From: CAZCEC01 sp964497615
GTDB taxonomy: Bacteria > Chloroflexota > Anaerolineae > Anaerolineales > UBA6663
DNA: 64,000 nucleotides
Assembly (NCBI GenBank): GCA_964497615.1
Contig: CAZCEC010000021.1
Coordinates: 1-64,000 of the forward strand
Reading direction: 5' to 3'
Shown: positions 50,015 to 58,710 of the stretch, one piece after another
Numbering within the stretch: the stretch's first letter is position 1
Layout: each line of letters begins with the position of its first letter
Position numbers and translations under genes: made by a program
The notes under the pieces: model-generated
Told to the model about the DNA's origin: nothing
Seen by the model: only the letters and a program-made list of their open reading frames with translations
Databases searched by the model: none

Positions 50015-51184
50015 TTAGGCCGGCGCCAGCGCCCGTACCTTTTCAACCAAGGCCGGCAGCACCGCTACCAGCCGTTCGATGTCGCCGGCTGTGCTCGCCC
50101 GCCCCACCGTGATGCGCAGCGAGCCCAGCGCCCACTCGCGCGCCAGCCCCAACGCCAGCAGAACTTCCGATGGCTCCGGATCGCCCGTCTTGCACGCTGA
50201 GCCGGACGAGGCCGCGATGCCGGCCAGGTCGAGGCGCATCAGCAGTTCGTTCCCATCCACACCTCGGAATGCAAACGACGCGTGATTGGGCAGCCGCACC
50301 TGCGCGTGTCCCGTCAGCACGCTGTCCGGGACCGCCCTCAGCACGCCCGCAATCGCCAGGTCGCGCAGCGCCTGGAAATGCGCGTTGTGCCGCTCACGCT
50401 CCATCATGGTCAGACGCAGCGCTTCCGCCATGCCCACGATATAGGGCACGTTCTGCGTGCCCGCGCGCAGGCCGTGCTCGTGGCTGCCGCCGGTCTGCAT
50501 GGGGAGCAGGGGACTGCCCGCCCGCACGAACAGCGCGCCAACGCCTTTGGGACCATAAAACTTGTGCGCCCCTAGAGCCAGGTAATCCACGCCTAGCCCC
50601 TGCACGTCCAGGTCGAGTTGGCTGCCGGCCTGCACCGCATCCGTGTGAAGCCGCACCCCCCGCGCCCGGCACACTGCCGCAATCTCGCTGATGGGCTGGA
50701 TCGTGCCGATCTCGTTGCTGGCATACATCACCGAGACCAGCGCCGTGTCCGGCCGCAAGGCGGCTTCCACCGCGTCTGGCGAGACGCGCCCAAATCCATC
50801 CACCGGCAGCACCGTCAGATCAAACCCAAAGTGGTCGCGCAGTTGGCGCATCGTCGCCAACACCGCGGCGTGTTCAATGGGCGTGGTGACCAGATGCTGT
50901 GCGCCGCGCGCCTCTCTTTCGGCCAGCGCCGCGCCGCGGAGGGCCAGGTTGTCGGCCTCCGACCCGCACCCGGTGAACACGATTTCGCCGGGTTGGCAAT
51001 TCAGCGCCTCCGCGATGATGCGCCGCGACCGCTCCACAGCGCGCTCCGCTTGCTGGCCCCAGCGGTGAATGGACGACGGGTTTCCAAACTCGAGGTCGAA
51101 ATAGGGCCTCATCGCCTCCATGACACGCACGTCAACCGGCGTGGTGGCGGCATGATCCAGGTAAATGGCGTTCTTGGTCTCCAC
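50015..51184 (-). CDS. cysteine desulfurase, IscS/NifS type
   Basis: A 389-residue class V PLP enzyme that forms a persulfide from cysteine. IYLDHAATTPVD, FTGCGSEADNLAL and the PLP Lys in ALGAHKFYGPKGVGALF are present, as is the active-site loop Cys in SSGSACKTGDPEPS. It is followed by a methyltransferase and mnmA, so tRNA thiolation is the likely main use. The GTG start at 51184 lies seven bases after TACAAT, suggesting a leaderless mRNA. Confidence 0.93.
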   Translation of the reverse strand: METKNAIYLDHAATTPVDVRVMEAMRPYFDLEFGNPSSIHRWGQQAERAVERSRRIIAEALNCQPGEIVFTGCGSEADNLALRGAALAEREARGAQHLVTTPIEHAAVLATMRQLRDHFGFDLTVLPVDGFGRVSPDAVEAALRPDTALVSVMYASNEIGTIQPISEIAAVCRARGVRLHTDAVQAGSQLDLDVQGLGVDYLALGAHKFYGPKGVGALFVRAGSPLLPMQTGGSHEHGLRAGTQNVPYIVGMAEALRLTMMERERHNAHFQALRDLAIAGVLRAVPDSVLTGHAQVRLPNHASFAFRGVDGNELLMRLDLAGIAASSGSACKTGDPEPSEVLLALGLAREWALGSLRITVGRASTAGDIERLVAVLPALVEKVRALAPA

Positions 51185-51191
51185 GCGGCGA

Positions 51192-51197
51192 ATTGTA
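51192..51197 (-). promoter_or_regulatory. -10 box of the desulfurase operon
   Basis: TACAAT on the minus strand lies seven bases upstream of the GTG start at 51184. It is interleaved with the divergent promoter at 51207-51212. Confidence 0.45.
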
Positions 51198-51206
51198 GCA
51201 TACGGC

Positions 51207-51212
51207 TATAAT
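51207..51212 (+). promoter_or_regulatory. -10 box of the HExxH peptidase gene
   Basis: A perfect TATAAT lies six bases upstream of the GTG at 51219. The whole divergent intergenic region is only 34 bp. Confidence 0.5.
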
Positions 51213-51218
51213 CAAATT

Positions 51219-52679
51219 GTGCTTCCCCTCGACATTGCTCACGAAATCGAGGCCGCCAGCGTTGCCCTTAACCGCCTGCTATGGGACGAAGGCATTGGCT
51301 TGCCGGTGGACCCGGCAGCCTGGGATGCGCCCTCTGACACTCTGACGCGGCTCTTTGCCCACTTGATGGAAACCGGCGGCCCGCAGGCGCGGGCCTTCGC
51401 CGTGGATGGCTGGGCCGAGGCGCGGCGCATTCCGCTCGACAACGCCGTCACGGAGGCGATGGACACGTATCTCGAGCTGCCGGATGTCGCCGCGCCGGAT
51501 GGCCCGCTCACCTGGCGCAACTGGAAGCGCTTCGAGCGCGGCACCAACGAGTCCGCCGCCTTGCGCGCTGCATTCGATGGCCTGGTGGCGAAATCGGCGG
51601 AGGTGGCGCCGGCCATCGCGGCGCGCGCGGCCCAGTGGCGGGCGGACTATGCCGCGCACGGGCTTAGCCTGCCCCATTTGTGGGCCGGCCGGGAGGGCAC
51701 GACCACCGGCGCGATCCGCCAACTGCTGCTGCGCGTGGGAGAGGCCAGCCGCCAACCCTTTGCCGAGGCGCTGGAGGACCTCAGCCAGGCGGTCTTTGGG
51801 CGCGCCGCGGGACCGGCCGAGCTGCGCGCCCTATACCTCAATCGCATGTACGAGCCTAACGCCGGGCTGTTCCAATCCGGCGATCTCGTGGGCGCGGTTC
51901 AACGTGAGTTTGCCCGCATCGGATTCGATCTAAGCCATGTGCCAGTGGATGTCGCTGAGCGCCCGCGCAAATCGGCCGGCGCCTTCTGTCTGCCGATCCA
52001 CATCCCCGACGATGTGCGGGTGAGCGTCCGCGTCAGCACGCCCCACCATCTGGTGGACATGCTCTACCACGAGTTCGGCCACGCCGTGCACTTCTCCGGC
52101 ATCCGCCCGGAGTTGCCGTACGTCAAGCGGAACTGGATCCTGTCCGGCACCCACGAGACCTTTTCCACGCTATTCGAGCAGTTGCTGGCCGAGCCGCTCT
52201 ATCTGCGGCAGGCCTTCGGATTCGACCCGGCGGCGGTGAGGCGTCTGGAGGCGTTTGCCCGCTTTAAGGCCCTGCTGGCTGCAACGTGGCTGGGCGGCGC
52301 GGCGCTTACCGGCATCGATGCCTGGCTGGAAGACCTGGAATGGCCCGCGATCGAACAGCGCTATGCGCACTATCTGAAGCTATTCACAGGCGTGGCGATG
52401 CCCCCCGGCTATGCCCGTCTGGAAGGGTTTACGCCTGGACTTTCCGTCTATCCGGCAGGATATGTGCTGGCGCACGTGCGCGCGGCGAATTGGCAGCGGC
52501 ATCTGCGCGGGCTGGGCGGCGAAGCCTGGTGGGACTCGCCCGCCGCCCAAGCCGATATCCGCGACTGGGTTGCCCAGGGCGGCGCCGCCCCGTTCCCGCC
52601 CGAGTGGGATGACCCGCAAGCCTTCCTGGAGTACATGGGCGCCGGTCTGGACGCAACCGCCAGTCCGGTTCCGGCGTAG
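51219..52679 (+). CDS. HExxH metallopeptidase, M3-like
   Basis: A 486-residue gluzincin. The zinc motif is MLYHEFGHAVHF (about residue 283), and the third ligand Glu lies in SGTHETFSTLFEQLL about 28 residues later, as in thimet/oligoendopeptidase-type enzymes. The N-terminal helical half is less conserved, and the length is shorter than classical M3 (550-700). No signal peptide is present, so a cytoplasmic oligopeptidase is likely. The GTG start at 51219 is chosen because a -10 box ends six bases before it and no Shine-Dalgarno is present; longer frames upstream run through the promoter. Confidence 0.82.
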   Translation: MLPLDIAHEIEAASVALNRLLWDEGIGLPVDPAAWDAPSDTLTRLFAHLMETGGPQARAFAVDGWAEARRIPLDNAVTEAMDTYLELPDVAAPDGPLTWRNWKRFERGTNESAALRAAFDGLVAKSAEVAPAIAARAAQWRADYAAHGLSLPHLWAGREGTTTGAIRQLLLRVGEASRQPFAEALEDLSQAVFGRAAGPAELRALYLNRMYEPNAGLFQSGDLVGAVQREFARIGFDLSHVPVDVAERPRKSAGAFCLPIHIPDDVRVSVRVSTPHHLVDMLYHEFGHAVHFSGIRPELPYVKRNWILSGTHETFSTLFEQLLAEPLYLRQAFGFDPAAVRRLEAFARFKALLAATWLGGAALTGIDAWLEDLEWPAIEQRYAHYLKLFTGVAMPPGYARLEGFTPGLSVYPAGYVLAHVRAANWQRHLRGLGGEAWWDSPAAQADIRDWVAQGGAAPFPPEWDDPQAFLEYMGAGLDATASPVPA

Positions 52680-52689
52680 AGATAGGCAG

Positions 52690-53985
52690 ATGGCATCTCC
52701 TCCCGCCCTCAATTGGCAGCCGCCAGCCGGTTATGCGCCCGTCGAATCGCGCCTCGACGGCGTCACCGTCTTCGCGCCAGCGCCGCAGGTCCAGGCGCCG
52801 CCCGAGCAGCGCACGTTCAAGTGCCCCCGCTGCGGCGCCACCACGGCCTACGATCCGGGCGCGGACAGCGTGGTCTGCGCCAGTTGCGGTTTTGGCGCGC
52901 CGGTCCAGGCCGCGGTTGTCGGCCTCGCGGCGACGAGCGACGAATTCAAGGTCGAGACCCTCGAACGCGAAGCGCGCGGCTGGGGCGAGGAACGGCGCGA
53001 GCTGCACTGCGACGCCTGCGGGGCCGACATGTCTCTGGCGCCTACCGATCTTAACGCCACGTGCGCCTTCTGCGGCTCCAACCGCGTCGTGGCCCACGCC
53101 GCTGCCGGCGACGCCCTGCGCCCGCGTTACCTGGTGCCGTTCAAGATCGAGCCCGACCGCTGCCACGCCCTGGCCCGCGAGTGGCTGGGCCGCGGTTGGA
53201 TGCACCCCTCCGGCCTGGCCGCCGCCGCCGGTTCCGCCCGTTTTACGGGCGTCTATCTCCCCTTCTGGACCTTCAGTGCCCGCGTCAACGCGCAGTGGCG
53301 CGCCCAGGTGGGCTACGAGCGCCAGGAGCGCGTGTACGACCACAGCACCAAGGAATGGCGCACCGAGACCAGGATCGATTGGCGCTGGGAGAGCGGCCAG
53401 GCCACCGAGGTCATCCGCGACCGGATGGAGGCCGGCACCACCAAGGTCAGCCCGGTGCTGCTGTGGCGCCTCAACAGTTTCGACCTGAGCGCCCTGGCCG
53501 CCTACAACCCCGGCTTCCTGGCCGGTTGGCAGGCCCACGGCTACGATGTGCCCCTCGCCCAGGCGTGGGATACCGCCCGCATGTACATGCGTGAGCAGGC
53601 CAAGCAGGCCTGCCGTGGCCGCATCGCCTCGCCTCACGTCCGCGACCTCACCGTCTCCGCTGATTTCGACGACGAGTCGTGGCGCTACATCCTGCTGCCC
53701 GTCTACCTCGCGCCGTATCGCTTTGAGGGCAAGCCCTTCCAGCTCATGGTCAACGGCCAAACGGGTGAGGTCGTCGGCCAGAAGCCGGTGGAGTGGCTCA
53801 AGGTGTGGCTGGCGGTGGCCGCCCTGCTCGCCCCCGGCGCGCTCCTCGCCCTCATCGGCTTGCCCCTCACCGTGGCCGCCGGTTTTGGCCTGGTGCTGAT
53901 GGGTCTCGGCGCTGCCCTCTTCCTCGCGGGGTTGATGATCTCCGGCTGGATCGTGTGGCAAGCCATGCAGGCCGGTGCGGCATGA
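52690..53985 (+). CDS. zinc-ribbon membrane protein A
   Basis: A 431-residue protein with two N-terminal zinc ribbons (FKCPRCGATTAY..VVCASCGF at about 40-62, and LHCDACGADM...CAFCGS at about 100-130). A domain with VPFKIEPDRCHALAREWLGRGWMHPSGLA follows, where proteins of this type carry a conserved adaptor region. A beta-rich region (FTGVYLPFWTFSARVNAQWRAQVGYER) and two C-terminal membrane helices (about 365-425) complete it. The architecture is known from unnamed proteins often labelled TFIIB-type zinc ribbon or PriA-like by homology to the ribbons only. It is ten bases after the peptidase gene and overlaps its paralogue by four bases. Confidence 0.7.
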   Translation: MASPPALNWQPPAGYAPVESRLDGVTVFAPAPQVQAPPEQRTFKCPRCGATTAYDPGADSVVCASCGFGAPVQAAVVGLAATSDEFKVETLEREARGWGEERRELHCDACGADMSLAPTDLNATCAFCGSNRVVAHAAAGDALRPRYLVPFKIEPDRCHALAREWLGRGWMHPSGLAAAAGSARFTGVYLPFWTFSARVNAQWRAQVGYERQERVYDHSTKEWRTETRIDWRWESGQATEVIRDRMEAGTTKVSPVLLWRLNSFDLSALAAYNPGFLAGWQAHGYDVPLAQAWDTARMYMREQAKQACRGRIASPHVRDLTVSADFDDESWRYILLPVYLAPYRFEGKPFQLMVNGQTGEVVGQKPVEWLKVWLAVAALLAPGALLALIGLPLTVAAGFGLVLMGLGAALFLAGLMISGWIVWQAMQAGAA

Positions 53986-55061
53986 ACGAGCCAACCCTCG
54001 TCCCTGAAGGCGCCGCCGTTGTCTGGGGCGCGGATCTGCACGCCGCTGGCTGCCCCAAATGCGCCCGCGTCCACCTTGTGCCGGCCGCCCGCGCCTCCGG
54101 CCCCTGCCCGGCCTGCTTTGCGGCCAACCTCACCCCGCAGCCCGCCCGCCTCCGCGCCGAGCCGCCCGAGATGGTCGTGCCCTTCCAGGTGAACCCAGAC
54201 GCCCTGACCCCGCGCCTCGAAGCCTGGGCCAAGACAATCTGGCTGCGTCCTAGCGGCCTTTCGCCTGCCGCCCTGCGCTCTCGGCTCACGCCGGGCTACC
54301 TGCCCATGTGGCTGGTGGACGCCCAGGCCGAAGGCAGTTGGCAGGCCCAGGTGGGTTTCGATTACGAAGTCGCCAGCGCCAAGGAGCACTTTCAAGATGG
54401 CCGCTGGAACACCCAGCACGTCAAGGAGGTCCGCATCCGCTGGGAGCCGCGCGCCGGCCAGGTGCGGCGCCCCTACATCAACACCGCCGCGCCCGCCCTG
54501 GACGACCATGCGGCGCTGATGAACCGCCTCGGCGCTTTCCCTCAGGCGCAGGCCCGGCCATATGACCCCGCCGCGGCCTCAGGGGCCGTCGTCCGCTTGC
54601 CCAGCCTCGACCCCGCCGCCGCCTGGCCCTTTGCCCGCGCCCGCCTCGACGAACGCGTGACTGCTGATGTGCAGGCCGCCGTCGGCGCGCAGCACACCGA
54701 CGACGTGACTCTGTCCGTCGCGTATTCCCAACCCCACTGGACCCAGCTTCTCCTCCCGATCTACACCAGCGCCTATCAGGACGACGACGGCGCGTGGCAG
54801 CCCGTTCTCGTCAATGGCGCCACCGGCCAGGTGAGCGGAGCGAGACGCGCCTCTCAGCGCCTCGGCTGGCGCTACACCGGCCTCATCGCCCTCGGCGCTC
54901 TGGCGCTGTTCGTGCTCTCCCTGATCTTGTCCGGTGTGGGGCTTCTGTTCCCGCCCCTCATCGCTCTCGGCGGTCTGGTGCTCATCGTCAGCCTTCTCGC
55001 TGCCCTGCTCGCTCCGATCCCCGCGGTATGGGCCTGGCAATTCAACCGCGGCCAGAATTGA
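53982..55061 (+). CDS. zinc-ribbon membrane protein B
   Basis: A 359-residue paralogue of the preceding protein with a single N-terminal ribbon (AAGCPKCARVHLV...GPCPACFA). The same VPFQVNPDALTPRLEAWAKTIWLRPSGLS region is present, then YLPMWLVDAQAEGSWQAQVGFDYE, WTQLLLPIYTSAYQDD and two C-terminal membrane helices. ATGA overlap shows coupled translation, so A and B probably form a hetero-complex at the membrane. The stop codon overlaps the -35 box of the sulP promoter. Confidence 0.7.
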   Translation: MNEPTLVPEGAAVVWGADLHAAGCPKCARVHLVPAARASGPCPACFAANLTPQPARLRAEPPEMVVPFQVNPDALTPRLEAWAKTIWLRPSGLSPAALRSRLTPGYLPMWLVDAQAEGSWQAQVGFDYEVASAKEHFQDGRWNTQHVKEVRIRWEPRAGQVRRPYINTAAPALDDHAALMNRLGAFPQAQARPYDPAAASGAVVRLPSLDPAAAWPFARARLDERVTADVQAAVGAQHTDDVTLSVAYSQPHWTQLLLPIYTSAYQDDDGAWQPVLVNGATGQVSGARRASQRLGWRYTGLIALGALALFVLSLILSGVGLLFPPLIALGGLVLIVSLLAALLAPIPAVWAWQFNRGQN

Positions 55062-55085
55062 CGAATTGGCCACTCGCGCTATAAT
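55058..55085 (+). promoter_or_regulatory. promoter of the SulP gene
   Basis: TTGACG (55058-55063) and a perfect TATAAT (55080-55085) are 16 bp apart. The -35 overlaps the stop codon of the upstream gene. Transcription should begin near 55092, only about 28 bases before a terminator hairpin. Confidence 0.75.
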
Positions 55086-55119
55086 CGCTGGCATCAATCT
55101 CATCCCAACCTAGCTCACG

Positions 55120-55154
55120 AAGCCCGCCCCTGACCGACGGACGCGGGCTTTTTT
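55120..55154 (+). terminator. leader terminator upstream of SulP
   Basis: AAGCCCGC (55120-55127) pairs with GCGGGCTT (55143-55150), followed by TTTTTT (55149-55154). Because it lies after the promoter at 55058-55085 and just before the Shine-Dalgarno (GGAGG, 55163-55167), it would truncate SulP transcripts unless relieved. Alternatively it serves only the upstream operon. Confidence 0.8.
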
Positions 55155-55170
55155 CGTGTCCCGGAGGCTT

Positions 55171-56868
55171 ATGCCACGCCGCAGTTTGCCGCGTCTGCTC
55201 AAAGACGAATTCACGGGTTACTCGCTGCCCATCTTCCGCCAGGACTTGCTGGCGGGCCTGACCGTCGCCGCCGTGGCCCTGCCCCTTGCGCTGGCCTTTG
55301 GCGTCGCCTCGGGCGCCACAGCCTCGGCCGGCCTCGTCACCGCCATCCTGGCCGGATTCATCATCGGTGGCCTCTCCGGCGCGCCGTATCAAATCTCCGG
55401 TCCCACCGGCGCGATGAGCGCGGTCCTCATCGTGCTGGCCCAACGTTACGGCCTGACTGGCATCTGGGTCGCGGGCGCTTTGGCCGGCGGCTTGCTGCTC
55501 ATCATCGGCCTACTGCGGCTGGGGCGCTTTATCGCCTTTATCCCAGCGCCCGTCATCAGCGGCTTTACCACCGGCATCGCCCTCATCATCTTCATCGGGC
55601 AGATTGACAACTTCCTGGGCGTCCAAACCGAAGCTGCCGAGTCTGCCCTCCTCAAGCTGATTGGCTACTTTCGCGGCGGCTTCACGCTCAGTTGGCCCGC
55701 CGTTGTCCTCGGCCTCGTCGTGGTCGGCGCCATGATCCTCTGGCCCCGCCGCTGGGCCGCGCGTTTTCCGGCTTCGCTTCTCGGCATCATGCTCGCCACC
55801 CTGCTTAGCGTCGTCCTCGGCTGGCAGGTGGATGTGATTGGCGACATCCCGCAGACCCTCCTCCTGAGCGACCGGCTCTCCCTGGCTGCCGTCCCCTGGG
55901 GCAGCCTCACCGAGTTCATCGCGCCCACCCTCACCATTACGGCCCTGGGCGCGGTGGAGAGCCTGCTGTGTGGCGCGGTCGCCAGCAACATGACCGGCGT
56001 CCGCTTGCAGGCCAACCAGGAACTGATCGCACAGGGTGTCGGCAACCTGCTCATCCCCTTCTTTGGCGGCGTGCCCGCCACGGCCGCCATCGCCCGCTCC
56101 AGTGTCGGCATCAAATCCGGCGGGCGCACGCGCATGGTCAGCCTCATTCACGCCCTGGCGCTGCTGGCTTCAATGTTTGTCCTGGCGCCGCTCATGTCCC
56201 GCATCCCGCTCTCCGCGCTGGCGGGGGTCCTCATGGTCACGGCCTGGCGCATGAACGAGTGGGAGGCCATCGGCTTTATCTTTGGCCGCCGCTTCAAAAC
56301 GGCTATCATTACCTTCCTCATCACCATGTTGGCCACCATCACCCTTGACCTTACCCAGGCGATCCTCATCGGTGCCTTTATCTCCGGCGGCGTGTTCCTC
56401 AACCAGATCGCCAGCCTCCAGATCGACGTCACCAGCGTGGACCCGGACAAGCTCCGCCAGCGCGGCATCGAGACCCGCGGCCACTGCCGCCACGTGCGCG
56501 TTGCCTACCTCACAGGGCCGCTGTTCTTTGCCGCTACCGGCACCTTCAACGAAGCCGTGGGCAAGCTGGGTCCCACCAACGTCCTCATCCTCTCCATGCG
56601 CGGCGTGTCCTTGCTGGATACGTCCGGCTTGCAGGTCGTGATGGCCCTGCACGAGCGCCTCCATGCGGCTGAGGGGCGACTGATGATCTCGGGCGTACAC
56701 GACAACGTCCGCCGCATGATGGAGCGCGGCGGCCTGGTGGAGGCCGTTGGCCCCGACAACTTCTTCTGGAGCGCGGATCAGGCCATCGTCGCGGCCGAGC
56801 GCCTCTCTTGCCCCCACTGCGGGCCCGAACAGTCCAATGTGCCCGCTCTGGCCCAGACCCCCGCATGA
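55171..56868 (+). CDS. SulP-family anion transporter with STAS domain
   Basis: This 565-residue protein has about ten to fourteen membrane helices and a C-terminal STAS domain (about 440-540, with NVLILSMRGVSLLDTSGLQVVMALHERL). The entry motif FRQDLLAGLTVAAVALPLALAFGVASGATASAGLVTAILAG and the QISGPTGAMSAVL segment are diagnostic of SulP. Substrates may be sulfate, bicarbonate or other anions; the sulfur genes in the window make sulfate attractive but unproven. A Cys pair CPHCGPE sits at the very C-terminus. The ATG at 55171 has GGAGG three bases upstream. It overlaps the EamA gene by four bases. Confidence 0.92.
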   Translation: MPRRSLPRLLKDEFTGYSLPIFRQDLLAGLTVAAVALPLALAFGVASGATASAGLVTAILAGFIIGGLSGAPYQISGPTGAMSAVLIVLAQRYGLTGIWVAGALAGGLLLIIGLLRLGRFIAFIPAPVISGFTTGIALIIFIGQIDNFLGVQTEAAESALLKLIGYFRGGFTLSWPAVVLGLVVVGAMILWPRRWAARFPASLLGIMLATLLSVVLGWQVDVIGDIPQTLLLSDRLSLAAVPWGSLTEFIAPTLTITALGAVESLLCGAVASNMTGVRLQANQELIAQGVGNLLIPFFGGVPATAAIARSSVGIKSGGRTRMVSLIHALALLASMFVLAPLMSRIPLSALAGVLMVTAWRMNEWEAIGFIFGRRFKTAIITFLITMLATITLDLTQAILIGAFISGGVFLNQIASLQIDVTSVDPDKLRQRGIETRGHCRHVRVAYLTGPLFFAATGTFNEAVGKLGPTNVLILSMRGVSLLDTSGLQVVMALHERLHAAEGRLMISGVHDNVRRMMERGGLVEAVGPDNFFWSADQAIVAAERLSCPHCGPEQSNVPALAQTPA

Positions 56869-57800
56869 CATTGCCCCTGGGCGAGATGGCGGCCCTGGGG
56901 GCAGCCACGTGTTGGGCCTTCACCAGCCTGCTGTTCACCTTCGGCGGGCGGCGGGTCGGGTCGCAAGTGGTCAATCTCGCGCGTCTGTTGGTCGCGGCGG
57001 TGGTGCTCATCACCCTGCACCGCCTCACCCTCGGGGCCTGGCTTCCGTTTGAGGCCGCACCCGACCGGTGGGGCTGGCTGGCGCTCTCCGGCCTGATTGG
57101 GCTGGTGCTGGGCGATGCGGCGTTATTTCAGGCCCTCATCGTCCTGGGCCCGCGCCTGGGCGCGCTGATGATGGCCCTGGCCCCCATCATTGCGACCGTG
57201 GCGGCGTGGCTGTTCCTGAGCGAACGGCTGGCCTGGGTGGACCTGCTGGCGATTGTGCTGGCGGTGGGCGGCGTGGCCTGGGTGGTGGCCGAGCGCCGTC
57301 CGCATGTGCCGGCCGCCCTGCCCGCCGTCGGGGCCGTTCCCGCGCCGGCAGGGAACCGCAACTTCGCCTGGGGCGTCTTGCTGGGGGTGGGGGCGGCGAC
57401 CGGACAGGCGTTGGGGCTCATCACCTCGCGCCTGGGCATGTACGCTGATTTCCCGGTCATTTCCGCGACCGTGATCCGCATGTTGGCCGCGACCCTGATC
57501 CTGTGGGTGACAGCGACCGCCACGGGCCGCGCCGCGCACCCTTTCCGCGCCCTGGCCCTTGACCGGCGCGCCGCCGCGGCCATCGGTTTGGCCAGCCTCA
57601 TCGGGCCGGTGCTGGGCGTCTATTTGTCGCTGGTGGCCATCCAGCACGCGCCAGTGGGCATCGCCTCTACACTCATGGCGCTCACCCCGGTGGTGGTGCT
57701 GCCCCTGGTACGCGTACTCCACCGCGAGCGCATCAGCCCACGCGCGGTTTTGGGCACCATCGTCGCGCTGTCCGGCGTGGCTATGATCTTTCTCGTCTAG
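56865..57800 (+). CDS. EamA/DMT-family permease
   Basis: A 311-residue drug/metabolite transporter with ten helices in two EamA repeats. Typical boundaries are ALGAATCWAFTSLLFTFGGRRVGS and the repeat-end ALAPIIATVAAWLFLSERLAWVDLLAIVLAVGGVAWVV, with ALTPVVVLPLVRVLHRERISPRAVLGTIVALSGVAMIFL in the second half. ATGA overlap couples it to SulP. Exported substrates of this family are often amino acids or metabolites. Confidence 0.88.
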   Translation: MTLPLGEMAALGAATCWAFTSLLFTFGGRRVGSQVVNLARLLVAAVVLITLHRLTLGAWLPFEAAPDRWGWLALSGLIGLVLGDAALFQALIVLGPRLGALMMALAPIIATVAAWLFLSERLAWVDLLAIVLAVGGVAWVVAERRPHVPAALPAVGAVPAPAGNRNFAWGVLLGVGAATGQALGLITSRLGMYADFPVISATVIRMLAATLILWVTATATGRAAHPFRALALDRRAAAAIGLASLIGPVLGVYLSLVAIQHAPVGIASTLMALTPVVVLPLVRVLHRERISPRAVLGTIVALSGVAMIFLV

Positions 57801-57813
57801 GCCCGGTTTGGGC

Positions 57814-57819
57814 TATACT
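57814..57819 (+). promoter_or_regulatory. -10 box for the secreted-protein gene
   Basis: TATACT lies 36 bases before the ATG at 57856, and CCGGAGG is present before the start. The -35 region is poorly conserved. Confidence 0.4.
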
Positions 57820-57855
57820 GGGGGGCAGGGGCGCTAGATTGCCGGAGGTGGATTC

Positions 57856-58707
57856 ATGCGCAAAGTTGCCGCACTCCTCGCTATTGCCGTAACCCTGGTC
57901 CTGGCCACACTGAGTTCCACACCGAGCCAGCCATCCTTTGCCGGGGTGGATACCGAGACCCCGACAGCCACCGCCACCAGCACGCCCACGGCCACGAAAA
58001 CCCAGGGCCCTATCCACTTCCCCATCATCTTCAGGCAGCCGACCTTCACGCCCACACCGACATCCACCTCCACGGCCACGCCCACGGCCACCGCCACCGC
58101 GCGGCCGTGCGGCACTGGCTTTGCCGGCCACCTGGAACTGACCTTCCCTAAGCCATCCTACGCCACCTACATCGAGAACGTTGTTTTCAGCCAATACCTC
58201 TACAACCCGACGGCCACGACCATCTGCTTCGGCATCCTGGGTATGAGCGTCAGCGGTCCGCAAAGCCTGCCCTTCAAGACGAGTTGGGACGGCGCTGGCG
58301 CTCCGGGCGGGCTGCTTGAGATTTGGGCCGGCTGCCACGGCCCGGCGGGCATGCCCTGCGCGCCCAGCTCTGCCGCTGGCCGCCACGAGGACAAGTTGGG
58401 TGATGGGGCCGAGGAGCATACCCCGTGGGAGATCACCACACCCGGCGTATACAACTCCACCTTGTTTGTCTGCTACTCACCGTACTCGGCCTGCCTGGCG
58501 CCCGGCGGCAACTGGGCGGCTGTGTCGGGCGCTGTGCCCTTCACGATGGTGCATTGGACCCAGTCTGCGCCGCAGAGCGACAGCCAGGTGGAGGCCACGC
58601 CCGAGCCGTTCGGCGGCAAGGTTTGCTACTTGATCACCGACGATCCGCGGGGCATCTACCTCAAGTGCAACGGCAAGCAGACCAAGTCGTTCCAGCACTC
58701 GCGTTGA
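57856..58707 (+). CDS. secreted protein with Thr/Pro linker, 283 aa
   Basis: A signal peptide (about 1-30) is followed by a linker rich in Thr, Pro and Ala (TATATSTPTATKTQ and TPTPTSTSTATPTATATA) and a C-terminal beta-rich domain with six to eight Cys (ATTICFGILG, WAGCHGPAGMPCAPSS, LFVCYSPYSACLAPGG, GKVCYL, LKCNGKQ). These are probably disulfide-bonded outside the cell. No enzyme motif was recognised. Chloroflexota genomes often contain such linker-bearing surface proteins. GGAGG precedes the ATG. Confidence 0.65.
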   Translation: MRKVAALLAIAVTLVLATLSSTPSQPSFAGVDTETPTATATSTPTATKTQGPIHFPIIFRQPTFTPTPTSTSTATPTATATARPCGTGFAGHLELTFPKPSYATYIENVVFSQYLYNPTATTICFGILGMSVSGPQSLPFKTSWDGAGAPGGLLEIWAGCHGPAGMPCAPSSAAGRHEDKLGDGAEEHTPWEITTPGVYNSTLFVCYSPYSACLAPGGNWAAVSGAVPFTMVHWTQSAPQSDSQVEATPEPFGGKVCYLITDDPRGIYLKCNGKQTKSFQHSR

Positions 58708-58710
58708 TGC

